NCBI GenBank assembly: GCA_963737405.1
Contig: CAVTSL010000011.1
Span: forward strand, 496,001 to 560,000
DNA length: 64,000 nucleotides
Direction: 5' to 3'
Source of the DNA: JACCTU01 sp963737405
GTDB taxonomy: Bacteria > Actinomycetota > Thermoleophilia > Gaiellales > Gaiellaceae
Part shown: piece after piece, positions 1-9,730 of the stretch
Layout: each line of letters starts with the position of its first letter
How positions within the stretch are numbered: position 1 is the first letter of the stretch
Notes under the pieces: model-generated
What the model saw: the letters and a program-made list of their open reading frames with translations, nothing else
Told to the model about the DNA's origin: nothing
The model's database searches: none
Translations under genes and position numbers: made by a program

Positions 1-1789
1 CGTCCGCGAGCTGCTGCTCGAGGTCGGCGACGGCCGTCTCGAGCGTCGCGATCTCGTCCTCGATCAGGTCGAGCTCGGTCGGCCGCGTCGAGCGCTTGCG
101 CTCGGGGAGCTCGCGGCGCACGTGCGGCTTCGGCTTCTCGACCTTCGGCGGAGCCTCGAGCGCGGTCCGCTCGTCGCGGATGCGCACGTAGTCGGCCCAG
201 CCGCCGTCGTACGAGTTGATCCGACCGCCTTCGATCGCGAGCGTCCGCTCCGCGACGGCGTCGAGGAGCGCGCGGTCGTGGGAGACGAGGAGCACGGTGC
301 CGGGGAACGCTTCGAGCGCGGCCTCGAGCGCCTCGCGGCTCTCGAGGTCGAGGTGGTTCGTCGGCTCGTCGAGCACGAGGAAGTTCGCGCCGGACGCGAC
401 GACGACCGCGAGCGCGAGCCGGCGGCGCTCGCCTCCGGACAGGACCTTGACCGGCTTGTCGTGCTCGGCCCACCCGGAGAAGAGGAACTTCCCGAGCAGC
501 GACTGCGCCGCCGGCCGCTGGAGGCCCGTCATCGACTGCACGCACTGGAGGACCGACCCGCGGTCGTCGAGCTCGACCTCCTGCTGCGAGAAGTACGCGG
601 GCTGCACGCCGTGCCCGAGCCGCGTCCGCCCGGCCCCGGGCTCGCGGTTGCCGAGGAACGTCTCGAGCAGCGTCGTCTTGCCCGAGCCGTTCGGGCCGAC
701 GAGCCCCACATGCTCGCCCCGCTCGAGCGCGAACGAGGCGTCGAACAGCAGGTGCTTGTCGCCCGCGGACAGGAAGAGATCCTCGACCTCGACGACCGTG
801 CGTCCGCTTCGCGCCGGCTTCAGGAACTCGAACCCGAGCGAGCGCGAGCGCCGCGTGAGCAACTCGATCTCGCCCTTGGCGGTCGAGCGTTCCTTCTGCA
901 GCCGCTCGATCTGCGTCAGCTTCGCCTGTGCCTGCTTCGCCTTGTCCTTCTTGGCGCGGAAGCGCTCGACGAAGCGCTCGAGCCGCGCGATGTCGACGCC
1001 GATGCGGTCTGCCGTCTTCTGCGCATGCTCCGCGCGCTGTGCCTTCTCGAGCCGCCACGCGTGCCACGGCCCGGAGAAGTAGGTCGAGCGTCCGGCGACG
1101 AGCTCGAGGGTCGCGTTCGTCACCGCCTCGAGGAACCAGCGGTCGTGGGCGACGAGGATGATCCCGGCGTCGAGCGACTGGAGCTCGCGCTCGAGCCACT
1201 CGAGGCTCGCGACGTCGAGGTGGTTGGTCGGCTCGTCGAGGAGCAGGAGGTCCGGGTCGCCGCCGAGCGCGCGGGCGAGCGACGCGCGCGTGAGCTCGCC
1301 GCCGGAGAACGTCGTCAGGGGCCGGTCGAGGTCGGCCTCGCGGAAGCCGAGGCCGCGGACGACCGAGCCCGTGCGGTCGCGCCAGGCGTACCCGCCCGCA
1401 TGCTCGAGCCGCGCCTGCGCCTCGCCGTAGCGGCGGAGCGTGGCCTCGTCGTGCGCGCCGTCGCTCATCGCCTGCTCGAGCCGCCGCAGCTCCTCCTCGG
1501 TCTCGATCAGGTCGCGCGCGCCCGAGAGGACGTACTCGCGCAGCGACAGGTTGCGCTCGAGCGGCGGGCGCTGGTCGTGCAGGGCGACGCGCGTCCCCTT
1601 CTGGAACGCGAGCTCGCCTCCGTGCAGCTCGGTCTCCCCGGCGAGGATGCGGAGGAGCGTCGTCTTCCCGGCGCCGTTCGGCCCGGCAAGCGCGACCCGG
1701 TCACGCCGCTCGACCTTCAGGGACACGCCGTCGAAGAGCACGTCTCCGGCGAGCTCCTTGCGCAGGTTGGATGCGATGACGACGGCCAC
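1..1789 (-). CDS. ABC-F family ATPase, C-terminus cut by window edge
   Basis: A soluble duplicated ATPase of the ABC-F class (translation factors or antibiotic-resistance proteins acting at the ribosome; no membrane segments). About 596 residues are visible. The first cassette has Walker A GPNGAGKTT at about 36-44, an SGGE signature and DEPTNHLD; the second has GPNGSGKTT near 363, SGGERRRLA and another DEPTNHLD. A Lys/Gln-rich linker helix lies between them, and a charged coiled-coil tail runs off the window. The GTG at 1789 is the first plausible start, giving MAVVIASNLRKE; it lies 18 bases from the divergent gene at 1808. Class is clear; the subfamily (Uup, YheS or resistance type) is not resolved. 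Confidence 0.9.
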   Translation of the reverse strand, partial: MAVVIASNLRKELAGDVLFDGVSLKVERRDRVALAGPNGAGKTTLLRILAGETELHGGELAFQKGTRVALHDQRPPLERNLSLREYVLSGARDLIETEEELRRLEQAMSDGAHDEATLRRYGEAQARLEHAGGYAWRDRTGSVVRGLGFREADLDRPLTTFSGGELTRASLARALGGDPDLLLLDEPTNHLDVASLEWLERELQSLDAGIILVAHDRWFLEAVTNATLELVAGRSTYFSGPWHAWRLEKAQRAEHAQKTADRIGVDIARLERFVERFRAKKDKAKQAQAKLTQIERLQKERSTAKGEIELLTRRSRSLGFEFLKPARSGRTVVEVEDLFLSAGDKHLLFDASFALERGEHVGLVGPNGSGKTTLLETFLGNREPGAGRTRLGHGVQPAYFSQQEVELDDRGSVLQCVQSMTGLQRPAAQSLLGKFLFSGWAEHDKPVKVLSGGERRRLALAVVVASGANFLVLDEPTNHLDLESREALEAALEAFPGTVLLVSHDRALLDAVAERTLAIEGGRINSYDGGWADYVRIRDERTALEAPPKVEKPKPHVRRELPERKRSTRPTELDLIEDEIATLETAVADLEQQLAD

Positions 1790-1807
1790 GCGTCTAGGGT
1801 AGTTCGC

Positions 1808-2757
1808 ATGCGGCTCTGGGCCGCAACCGGCGACGCGGTCGCGAGGCTCGACGAGGATGGCGGGCGCTGGACGGTCGCGCTCTCGCTCAAGGGAGCGGCG
1901 CGCAATGCCTCTCGCCCGACCCGCGCGACCCGGACACCGCCTACGTCGGGCTGCGCGAGGACGGATTGCGCAAGACGAGCGACGGCGGCGAGACGTGGCG
2001 GGACGTCGAGCTGCCGGAGCGCGGCGTCTTCTCCGTCGCGGTCAGCCCGGTGGACGGCGCGGTGTTCGCGGGGTGCGAGCCGAGCCGGCTGTTCCGCAGC
2101 GACGACGGCGGCGGCGAGCTGGCGCGCGCTCGACGCGCTGCTCGAGCTCCCATCGCGGCCGACATGGCGTTTCCCGCCTCGGCCGTGGACGTCGCACGTC
2201 CGCTGGATCGCGCCGAGCCCCCACGACGCCGAGCTCCTGCTCGTCGGCATCGAGCTGGGCGGTCTGATGCGCTCGGACGACGGCGGTGCGTCCTGGGCCG
2301 ACCACCGTCCGGGCGCTCAGCGGGACGTGCACTCGGTCGTCTGGCACCAACGCGAGCCCGGCCGCGCGTACGAGGCCGGCGGCGGCGGCGCGGCGTTCAG
2401 CGTCGACGCGGGCGAGTCGTGGACGCCGGCCGACGAGGGACGCGACCGCGATTACACGTGGGCGGTCGCGACAGATCCGGACGACGCCGACCGCTGGTGG
2501 GTCTCCGCGAGCACGGGACCGTTCGCCGCGCACGGCGACCGTCACTCGCAGGCGCGGATCTACCGGCGCGACGGCGACGCGTGGGAGGCGGTCACCGACG
2601 AGCTCGCGGCGATGCCGTACGCGCTCGTCGGTGCGAGACGGCCGCGTCTTCGCGGCCCTCGGCGACGGCACCGTGATCGAGACGCGCGACGGCGGCGACA
2701 CGCTGGACCGCGCTGCGGCTCGATGTAGACCTGCGGCACCTGAACTCGCTCGCGTAG
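1808..2757 (+). pseudogene. BNR/sialidase-like beta-propeller protein broken by frameshifts
   Basis: Four reading-frame segments join into one protein of about 315 residues with repeated Asp-box motifs (SDGGETW, SDDGGASW, SVDAGESW, ETRDGGDTW), as in BNR/WD-like propellers and photosystem-stability-factor-like proteins. Breaks fall near 1900 (one base missing), 2115, 2635 and 2700 (one extra base each); correcting them gives an intact frame from ATG 1808 to TAG 2757. There is no signal peptide, so the product would be cytoplasmic. Four single-base indels in under 1 kb could mean decay, but similar breaks in housekeeping genes nearby suggest sequence error. Ligand or substrate is unknown. Confidence 0.6.
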
Positions 2758-2889
2758 CCGAGCAGCTCGACCGTTCCGGCCGCGCGTCGAGGTCGCTGCC
2801 GCAGGAGAGATCGCCCCTCGTCGTAGGATGCTGTCGAGAGTGGCGACCGTGCCGAGCACCTCGGCGGGAGGGCGGTCAGCAGGGACCGC

Positions 2890-4911
2890 GTGGGCGACAC
2901 GCGGGATTGGCAGGTCGCAGCGATCGGCGCGCTGGTGTTCGCGGGCGTCTACCTCGTCGCCCCGATGGGCTCGACCGCCCGGAACGTGGTCTATCCGTTC
3001 GCCGAGCTCGCAGCGGTCGTCGCGATCGTCGTCGGCGTCCGCCGCTACCGTCCGGCGACGCCACAGGCCTGGCTGCTCATCGCCGGCGGGCTCCTCGCGT
3101 TCACGGCAGGAGACGTGCTCTGGGCGGTGTACGAGCTCACCGGGCGCGATCCGTTCCCCTCGCCGGCCGACTTCCTCTACCTCGGCGGCTATCCGCTCAT
3201 CGGCGCCGGGCTCATCGTCGGGATTCGACGGCGCACGCCGAGGACGGACGTGCGGGTCATCCTCGACGCCGCGATCGTCACCGTCAGCGCGACGCTGCTC
3301 GGCTGGGTCTACGTCGTCGAGACGTACGGGTCCGCCGGGGGAGGTTTCGACGCTGTCGTCGCGTCGGCATATCCGGTAGCCGACGTCCTGCTCTGCGCGA
3401 TCGCGATCCGCTTCGTGCTCGGGGGCAGCTGGAACGTCCGCGCGCTTCGCCTGCTCCTTCTCGGCGTGACGTTGACGTTTCTCGGCGACCTTCTCTTCGC
3501 ATACGACACGCTGGCGCGGAGCGTCGAGGAGCCGCGCGTCGCCGACACGATCCTGCTGCTCGGGGTCGCCCTGATCGGGCTGGGCGGTCTCCATCCGACG
3601 ATGGTCGCGCTGACCGAGGAAACGCCGGAGCCGCCGACCGAGCCCACCATCGCGCGACTGCTGTTCCTCTCCGGCGTCGCGCTCGTTCCGGCCCTGGTCA
3701 TCGTCGTGGAGGCGCTGCGCGGCGAGACCGTCTACCTGCCCGTCGCTGCCGCCGCGACCCTGCTGCTCGGCGTGCTGATGGTGCTGCGGTTCGCGGACCT
3801 CACTGCTGGCGCGCAGCGCGCGGCGCAGCGGGAGGCCGTCGTCGGGCGATACGCGAGCGAGCTGCTCGGCTCGAGCGGGCAGGCGGAGCTGTACGGGTAC
3901 GCCGAGAGGACCGCTCGGACGCTGGCGGACGGCCGTGAGGCGCGCGTCGTCGAGCCCGGCGAAGCTTCGGTCGACGGGTACACGTTTCGTGCACCGATCG
4001 CTGTCCGCGGGGAGGTGGTCGCCGAGCTCGTCGCCGACGTCGAGGCGTCCAAGCTCCCTCGCCGCCGGCCCCTGTTGAGCTCCGTCGCCGCCGAGCTCTC
4101 GCTCGCTCTCGAGCGCGAGGACCTGCTGGCAGGAGAGCGCGCCGCGGCACAAGCGCTGGCTGAGCAGAACGAGCAGCTTCGCGAGCTCGACCGGCTGAAG
4201 GATCAGTTCGTGAGCACGGTCTCTCACGAGCTGCGAACGCCGATCACGGCGATCATCGGCTACCTGGAGCTCGTTCTCGACGGTGAGGCCGGCGAGTTGA
4301 CGGTGCAGCAGGAGCGGTTTCTCCAGGTCGTCAGCCGAAACTCCGATCGGCTGTACAGGCTCGTCAACGACATCCTCACGGTCGCGCGAATCGACGCCGG
4401 GCGGCTGTCGCTCGAGCGCACGCAGGTCGACCTCGTCGCAGTTGCTGCCGGGGAGGTCGAGTCGAGCCGCGCCGCGGCCGACGTCAAGGACGTCGACGTC
4501 CGCTTCGTCGCAGGCGACGAGCCGCTCTCGCTCTGGGCCGACCCGATGGGGCTCGGCCAGCTGATCGGCAACCTTCTCTCGAACGCGGTCAAGTTCACGC
4601 CGAAAGGGGGAACCGTGACGGTCACGGTGGACCGTCGGGACGACACAGCGGTCGTGGAGGTCGCAGACACCGGCGTCGGCATTCCCGCAGACGAGGTCGA
4701 CCGGCTCTTCGAGCGCTTCTTCCGGGCCTCGACGGCGACGACAGAGCCCGGCACGGGGCTCGGGCTGCCGATCGTGAAGTCGATCGTCGAGGCGCACGGC
4801 GGCTCGATCTCGGTCCGGAGCGAGGAGGGGCTCGGCACGACGTTCGTCGCGGAGCTGCCGGTGCTGACGAAGGCCGAGGCGGAGCGTGCCGCCGCGGAGA
4901 CGACCGCATGA
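2890..4911 (+). CDS. membrane sensor histidine kinase
   Basis: A 673-residue two-component kinase. Residues about 10-300 form roughly eight hydrophobic helices. A GAF-like/linker segment follows (about 310-400), then HisKA with SHELRTPITAI near 445 (His is the phosphorylation site) and a HATPase domain with N-box NLLSNAVKFTPKGG, DTGVGIP and GTGLGLPI. The start is GTG 2890; no better upstream start is visible. Its stop overlaps the receiver gene by 4 bases (ATGA), so the two are translationally coupled and that receiver is the likely partner. The signal is unknown. Downstream HEAT-repeat and glycosyltransferase genes suggest control of envelope polysaccharide. Confidence 0.9.
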   Translation: MGDTRDWQVAAIGALVFAGVYLVAPMGSTARNVVYPFAELAAVVAIVVGVRRYRPATPQAWLLIAGGLLAFTAGDVLWAVYELTGRDPFPSPADFLYLGGYPLIGAGLIVGIRRRTPRTDVRVILDAAIVTVSATLLGWVYVVETYGSAGGGFDAVVASAYPVADVLLCAIAIRFVLGGSWNVRALRLLLLGVTLTFLGDLLFAYDTLARSVEEPRVADTILLLGVALIGLGGLHPTMVALTEETPEPPTEPTIARLLFLSGVALVPALVIVVEALRGETVYLPVAAAATLLLGVLMVLRFADLTAGAQRAAQREAVVGRYASELLGSSGQAELYGYAERTARTLADGREARVVEPGEASVDGYTFRAPIAVRGEVVAELVADVEASKLPRRRPLLSSVAAELSLALEREDLLAGERAAAQALAEQNEQLRELDRLKDQFVSTVSHELRTPITAIIGYLELVLDGEAGELTVQQERFLQVVSRNSDRLYRLVNDILTVARIDAGRLSLERTQVDLVAVAAGEVESSRAAADVKDVDVRFVAGDEPLSLWADPMGLGQLIGNLLSNAVKFTPKGGTVTVTVDRRDDTAVVEVADTGVGIPADEVDRLFERFFRASTATTEPGTGLGLPIVKSIVEAHGGSISVRSEEGLGTTFVAELPVLTKAEAERAAAETTA

Positions 4912-5303
4912 GCGACTCCGGCGTGGATCGAGCGCAGCCCGTGGTGCTCGCCGCGGACGACGACGAGGACATCCTCGAGCTCGTCGCGTTCAGGCTCGAG
5001 CGGTCGGGCTACACGGTCCTGCGCGCGCGCGACGGCGAGGAGGCGCTTCGGGTCGCGCTCGAGGCGAAGCCCGACCTTGCAGTCCTCGACGTGATGATGC
5101 CGAAGCTCGACGGCTTCGAACTGACGCGCCGCCTTCGCGCCGACGACGCGACGAGCAACATGCCGATCATCCTGCTCACGGCGCGATCGCAGGACGCGGA
5201 CGTCCAAGCCGGGTTCGACGCGGGCGCGGACGACTACCTTCGCAAGCCGTTCAGCCCGCAGGAGCTGCGCGCACGCGTTCAGGCGATCCTCGGACGCCGC
5301 TGA
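4908..5303 (+). CDS. single-domain response regulator (CheY-like)
   Basis: A 131-residue receiver with no output domain. It has the acidic pocket (ADDDED near 20), the phospho-acceptor Asp in VLDVMMPKLDG near 65, the Thr of LLTAR, and the switch Lys in LRKPFSPQELR. It overlaps the upstream histidine kinase by 4 bases and lies 3 bases before the HEAT-repeat gene. With no DNA-binding domain it presumably acts by protein contact, possibly on the downstream HEAT-repeat or glycosyltransferase proteins. That target is an inference from operon order. Confidence 0.9.
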   Translation: MSDSGVDRAQPVVLAADDDEDILELVAFRLERSGYTVLRARDGEEALRVALEAKPDLAVLDVMMPKLDGFELTRRLRADDATSNMPIILLTARSQDADVQAGFDAGADDYLRKPFSPQELRARVQAILGRR

Positions 5304-5306
5304 GCG

Positions 5307-6310
5307 ATGGACCTGCTCGGGTTCTCCATCCTCGTACTCGGTCGCCGGTTCGATGCTGTTCCTGCTGGTCCTCGTCGGTCGGCGTTCCTGGATCTCCTAC
5401 CGGGCGACTCGAAGGGACGCAGCGGTGGCGACGCTTCGTCCCGCCGCGATCGAGCTGATCGACGACGCAGGCGACCCGCCGCCGCTGCGCGGGTTGGACG
5501 CCGAGGTGTTCGCGGAGCTGCTCGGGGGATACTCGCTCGTCGTCCGCGGCGAGCCGCGCGAGCGGATCGCCGCGTACTTCGAGTCGACGGGTGCCGTCGA
5601 CGAGCAGCTCGCGTTGCTCGGGAGCCGCCGGGCCTGGCGGCGTGCGACGGCCGCGTTCACGCTCGGAGACATGGGCTCCGCGCGCGCCGTGCCGGCGCTG
5701 CTCGGCGCGCTGGACGACAAGCGGCGCGCCGTGCGTGCGGCGGCGTCGCGCAGTCTCGGCCGAATCGGGTCGGAAGACGCGATCGAGCCGCTGATCACGG
5801 CGGGGGTCGAGCGACGGATCCCGCGTGACGTCGCGTCGCTCGCGCTCTTCGACATCGGGCCGCCGGCGGTCCCGAGGCTGCTGGAGCTCACGCGGGACGA
5901 CGAGCCGCTCGTGCGCGCGGCGTCGGTCGAGCTCGTCGGCTATCTCGGCAACGCGGGCGACTCCGGTCCGCTGCCCGCGATGCTCCGCGACACGTCCGCG
6001 GACGTGCGGGCCGCGGCCGCAGGCGCGCTCGGCAGGCTCGGCGCGTCGCCCCGCGAGAGACGCGCTCGTCGACGCGCTCGACGACCGTGTTCCGGCGGTG
6101 CGCGTCGCCGCTTCGCGCGCGCTCGGCCAGATCGGCGGGCGCCGTGCCCTCGACGGGCTCCTGCGCGTCGCGCGGAGGGACGAGCACGAGCCCGCCGCGG
6201 CGGCGGCGCATGCGGCGGCGCGAATCGACCCGGCCCTCGTCGTCCACACGGCAGATCAGCCGGACGCCGGGCCGTACCTGCGCGAGGCCGCCGACTACGC
6301 GGAGCTCTAG
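5307..6310 (+). CDS. membrane-anchored HEAT-repeat protein, two frame breaks
   Basis: The gene starts at ATG 5307, three bases after the receiver stop. Two extra bases, near 5345 and 6050, break the frame; removing them gives about 333 residues. The N-terminus (MDLLGFSILVLG, then MLFLLVLVGRR) is one membrane helix. The rest is a run of HEAT/PBS-lyase-like helical repeats, recognisable by repeated AAASRSLGRIG, AAAGALGRLG and VAASRALGQIG units. Such repeats are protein-interaction scaffolds. The next gene, a glycosyltransferase, starts 2 bases after this stop, so a scaffold or regulator of that enzyme is a reasonable guess. No catalytic motif is seen. Confidence 0.75.
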
Positions 6311-6312
6311 AC

Positions 6313-7723
6313 GTGCTGCGCGACGTCCTCCTCGTCTACACGGTCGTTCACGTTCTTCTACTTCGCGATCCTGAACGGGCTCTACCTCTTCCTCACGGTG
6401 CTCGCGTGGCGCGAGATGGGCTCGGACGTGCGCGCCCGCGGCTACCTCGGGCTCGACGAGGTCTTCCGCTCTCCCCTGACGCCCGGTGTCTCGGTCGTCG
6501 TCCCCGCGTTCAACGAGCACATGGTGATCGTCGAGAGCGTTCGCTCGCTGCTTGCGCTCCGCTATCCGAGCCACGAGGTCGTCGTCGTCAACGACGGCTC
6601 CGACGACGAGACGCTGTCCGTGCTCCGCGAGGCGTTCGAGCTCGCGCCTGTGAGGAAGGTGCTACGGGACGCGATCCCGACGAAGGCGATCCGCGGCACG
6701 TACGCGTCCCGAACCCATCGGAACCTGCTCGTCGTGGACAAGGAGAACGGCGGCCGCTCCGATGCGCTGAACGCGGGCGTCAATGCCGCGCGACATCCGT
6801 ACGTCTGCGTGATCGACGCGGACTCGCTGCTCGAGGAGGACGCGTTGCTGAAGGTCGCGAAGCCGATCCTCGATGACCCCGACCTGCTCGTCGCGACCGG
6901 CGGGACGATCAGGATCGCCAACGGCTGCACGATCGACCACGGCCGCGTCGTCGAGGTGCGTCTGCCGAAGAGCCGCTTCGCCACGGTGCAGGTCCTCGAG
7001 TACTTCCGCGCGTTCCTCGTCGCGCGCGTCGGCTGGAGCCGGCTCAACGCGCTCGGGATCATCTCCGGCGCCTTCGGGCTCTTCCACCGCTCGGTGCTCG
7101 AGACCGTCGGCGGCTACTGGACCGAGACGGTGGGCGAGGACTTCGAGCTGACGCTCCGGCTCCACCGATACCTGCGCGAGCGCGGCGAGCCGTACAAGAT
7201 CGCGTTCATCTCCGATCCCGTTTGCTGGACCGAGGTGCCGACCGAGTTCTCGACGCTCGGCCGCCAGCGCAGGCGCTGGCAGCGCGGGCTCTGGGAGGGA
7301 CTGCGACGCCACGGGCGCTTGATCGGGCGGCCGCGCTACGGGGTTCTCGGGCTCGTCGCGATGCCGTACTTCGTCCTCTTCGAGTTCCTGAGCCCGATGT
7401 TCGCGCTGCTCGGGCTCGTCGTGACGGTGCTCTGGTGGGTGCTGGGAGGACTCTCGACCGTCTACTTCCTGGCGTTTCTCGCCGTCTCGATCGGCCTCGG
7501 GCTGCTGCTCACGACGGCGGCGCTCGCGCTCGAGGAGTTCAGCTATCAGCGCTACCGCAAGCGTCGCGAGGTCGCGCGGCTCCTCGCGTGGGCGGTGCTG
7601 GAGAACGTCGGCTTCCGGCAGCTGCACGACGTCTGGCGGGCGATCGGCTACGTCGACATCATGCGCGGCAAGCAGGGCTGGGGCGCGCAGCAGCGGCGCG
7701 GCTTCGCGGCGCCCGCGGACTAG
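6313..7723 (+). CDS. family 2 processive glycosyltransferase (PgaC/BcsA-like)
   Basis: A membrane glycosyltransferase for an extracellular polysaccharide. GTG 6313 follows the upstream stop by two bases and begins a first membrane helix; an extra base near 6347 breaks the frame, and corrected length is about 469 residues (intact from 6398). The GT-A core has VVVPAFNEH, VNDGSDDET, the metal-binding IDADSLL, a GEDFELTLRL acceptor motif and QRRRWQRGLWEG, the Q-x-x-RW motif of processive enzymes. Three to four C-terminal helices follow. The sugar is not predictable; poly-GlcNAc-like is one option. It closes the kinase-receiver-HEAT operon. Confidence 0.85.
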
Positions 7724-7888
7724 GAGAGTTTGGCGGAGCCGGCCTCGTTGCCGGGGTGCGATGGGTGGTGCGAGGCAAGGACGCAGGGAGCGTTCGTATC
7801 CACTGGATACGGGCGCGACTGAGGACACCGCATCGCGCCGCCCAGCGCGGCCCGGCGGCACAGCGCCTGTTTCGCCAAGCTCTCCTAG
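7720..7888. repeat. 169-nt near-complete inverted repeat between convergent genes
   Basis: The outer arms are 16 bases (7720-7735 and 7873-7888) with one mismatch. The apex is a perfect hairpin, GTATCC-ACT-GGATAC (7796-7810). Between them the two sides stay largely complementary, and several left/right differences are T opposite G, so they would still pair as G-U in RNA. The stop codons of the glycosyltransferase (TAG 7721-7723) and of transketolase (7885-7887) sit inside the arms. It may act as a bidirectional terminator, a MITE-like or REP-like mobile repeat, or a structured RNA. No open reading frame of note is inside. Confidence 0.7.
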
Positions 7889-9708
7889 GCGGTCGCGCGC
7901 TCGCGCACGAGCTGCCGCGCGGCGTCGGCGATGTGCTCGGCGTCGATGCCGGCCGCGTTCAGCAACTGGTCCGGCTTGCCCGAGTGCGGCAGGTCGCGCA
8001 CGGCGAGCTTCGTCACGCGCGGCGCGTCCTCGAGGTCCGCGAGCGCCGAGAGCACGGCCTCGCCGAGCCCGCCCTCGGGCCAGTGGTCCTCGACGGTGAC
8101 GATCGGCATCTGCAACCCGCGAAGGGTGTCCGCGTCGATCGGCTTCACGGAGTAGAGGTCGATCACGCGTGCCGAGATGTCGTCTCCCTCGAGCGTCTCG
8201 GCTGCCTCGAGCGCTTCGTGCAGCGTGATTCCCGCCGCGACGATCGCGACGTCGTCGCCGTCGCGGACGGTCTTGCTGCCGCCGACGGGGAACTCCTCGT
8301 CGGAGCCGTAGATGACGGGCGTGTCTGCGCGCGTCGTGCGCAGGAACGAGATTCCCTCGAGCTCGCCCATTGCGCGCACGAGCTTCGCCGTCTGGTTGCC
8401 GTCGCACGGGTAGAGCACGGTCGACCCGTTGATCGCGCGGAACTCGGCGAGGTCCTCGAGCGCCATCTGCGACGGGCCGTCTTCGCCGATCGAGACGCCG
8501 GCGTGCGAGCCGCACAGCTTCAGGTTCGCGCGCGAGATCTGCGCCATCCGGACGAAGTCGTAGGCGCGGCTCATGAACGCGGCGAACGTCGAGACGAACG
8601 GCTTCCACGACAGCACCTGCATCCCGACCGCGGCTGCGACCATCTGCTGCTCGGCGATGAACATCTCGAAGAAGCGCTCGGGATGCGCCTTGCCGAAGAT
8701 CTCCGCGTAGGTCGAGTTCGAGACCTCGCCGTCGAGCGCGACGACGCGGTCGTCCTCGCTGCCGAGCGCGGCGAGCGCGTCGCCGTACGCGCGGCGCGTC
8801 GCGACCTTCGACCCGACCTCGTAGCTCGGCCATTCGACCGGTGTCGGCCGGAAGCGGTTCGGCTCGGCCGGCTCGGGCTTCGGGACGTCGACGACGATGT
8901 TCCGAATGCCGCCGAGCTCCTCGATCGCCTCCTCCGCGATCGCCTTCCCGTGCCAGCCGTTCTGGTTCTCGACCTTCGAGTACCCCTTGCCCTTGATCGT
9001 CCTCGCGACGATCGCGGTCGGCTGTCCGGTCGTCGACTCGGCCTCGCGGTACGCGGCGTCGATCGCCTCGACGTCGTGGCCGTCGACCTCGATCGCCTTC
9101 CAGCCGCAGCTCTCGATCCTCCGCGAGTAGTACGCGAGGTCCCAGCCGTGCATCGTCTCTCCGCGCTGGCCGAGCCGGTTGACGTCGATGATCGCCGTCA
9201 GGTCGTCGAGCTCGTAGAACGCGGCATGCTCGATCGCCTCCCACATCGAGCCCTCGGCCATCTCGCTGTCGCCGCAGATCACCCAGACGCGGAACGGGAG
9301 GCGGTCGAGCTTCTTGCCCGCGAGCGCCATCCCGACGCCGATCGGGAGGCCTTGACCGAGCGAACCCGTCGCGACGTCGACCCACGGGAGCGACGGCGTC
9401 GGATGTCCCTCGAGGCGCGAGCCGAACTGTCGGTACGTGCCGAACTCCTCCTCGGAGAGCACACCGGCCGCGCGGAAGAGCCCGTACACGAGCGGCGACG
9501 CGTGGCCCTTCGAGAAGATCAGCCGGTCGTTCCGCGGGTCCTTCGGGTCGTCGTAGTCGTAGCGGAAGTGTCCGGCGAGCAGCACCGCCGCGAGGTCGGC
9601 CGCCGACATCGACGACGTCGGGTGCCCGGATCCCGCCTTCGCGCTCGCGCGCACCGCGTCCACGCGCAGCTGCTGCCCGAGCTCGCGGTAGAGGTCGAAG
9701 TCGGCCAT
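7885..9708 (-). CDS. tkt: transketolase
   Basis: Thiamine-diphosphate enzyme moving two-carbon units between ketose and aldose phosphates in the non-oxidative pentose phosphate pathway. It is 607 residues, the shorter transketolase type (classical bacterial enzymes are about 660). It shows SGHPTSSMS near 28-36, FSKGHASP, GSLGQGLPIGVGMA, the cofactor-binding GDSEMAEGSMWEA and, in the pyrimidine domain, MFIAEQQMVAAAVGM with the catalytic Glu. SHAGVSIGEDGPSQM is also intact. Its ATG lies 22 bases from the rpiB start on the other strand, so the sugar genes are divergently expressed. Its stop lies in the 7720-7888 hairpin. Confidence 0.95.
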   Translation of the reverse strand: MADFDLYRELGQQLRVDAVRASAKAGSGHPTSSMSAADLAAVLLAGHFRYDYDDPKDPRNDRLIFSKGHASPLVYGLFRAAGVLSEEEFGTYRQFGSRLEGHPTPSLPWVDVATGSLGQGLPIGVGMALAGKKLDRLPFRVWVICGDSEMAEGSMWEAIEHAAFYELDDLTAIIDVNRLGQRGETMHGWDLAYYSRRIESCGWKAIEVDGHDVEAIDAAYREAESTTGQPTAIVARTIKGKGYSKVENQNGWHGKAIAEEAIEELGGIRNIVVDVPKPEPAEPNRFRPTPVEWPSYEVGSKVATRRAYGDALAALGSEDDRVVALDGEVSNSTYAEIFGKAHPERFFEMFIAEQQMVAAAVGMQVLSWKPFVSTFAAFMSRAYDFVRMAQISRANLKLCGSHAGVSIGEDGPSQMALEDLAEFRAINGSTVLYPCDGNQTAKLVRAMGELEGISFLRTTRADTPVIYGSDEEFPVGGSKTVRDGDDVAIVAAGITLHEALEAAETLEGDDISARVIDLYSVKPIDADTLRGLQMPIVTVEDHWPEGGLGEAVLSALADLEDAPRVTKLAVRDLPHSGKPDQLLNAAGIDAEHIADAARQLVRERATA

Positions 9709-9730
9709 GCCCGTGTACCGTAACCAGTTG

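Noticed and set aside
7720..7888. A simple rho-independent terminator
   Set aside because: Far longer than a terminator, with internal complementarity throughout and no T tract; termination may be a side effect.
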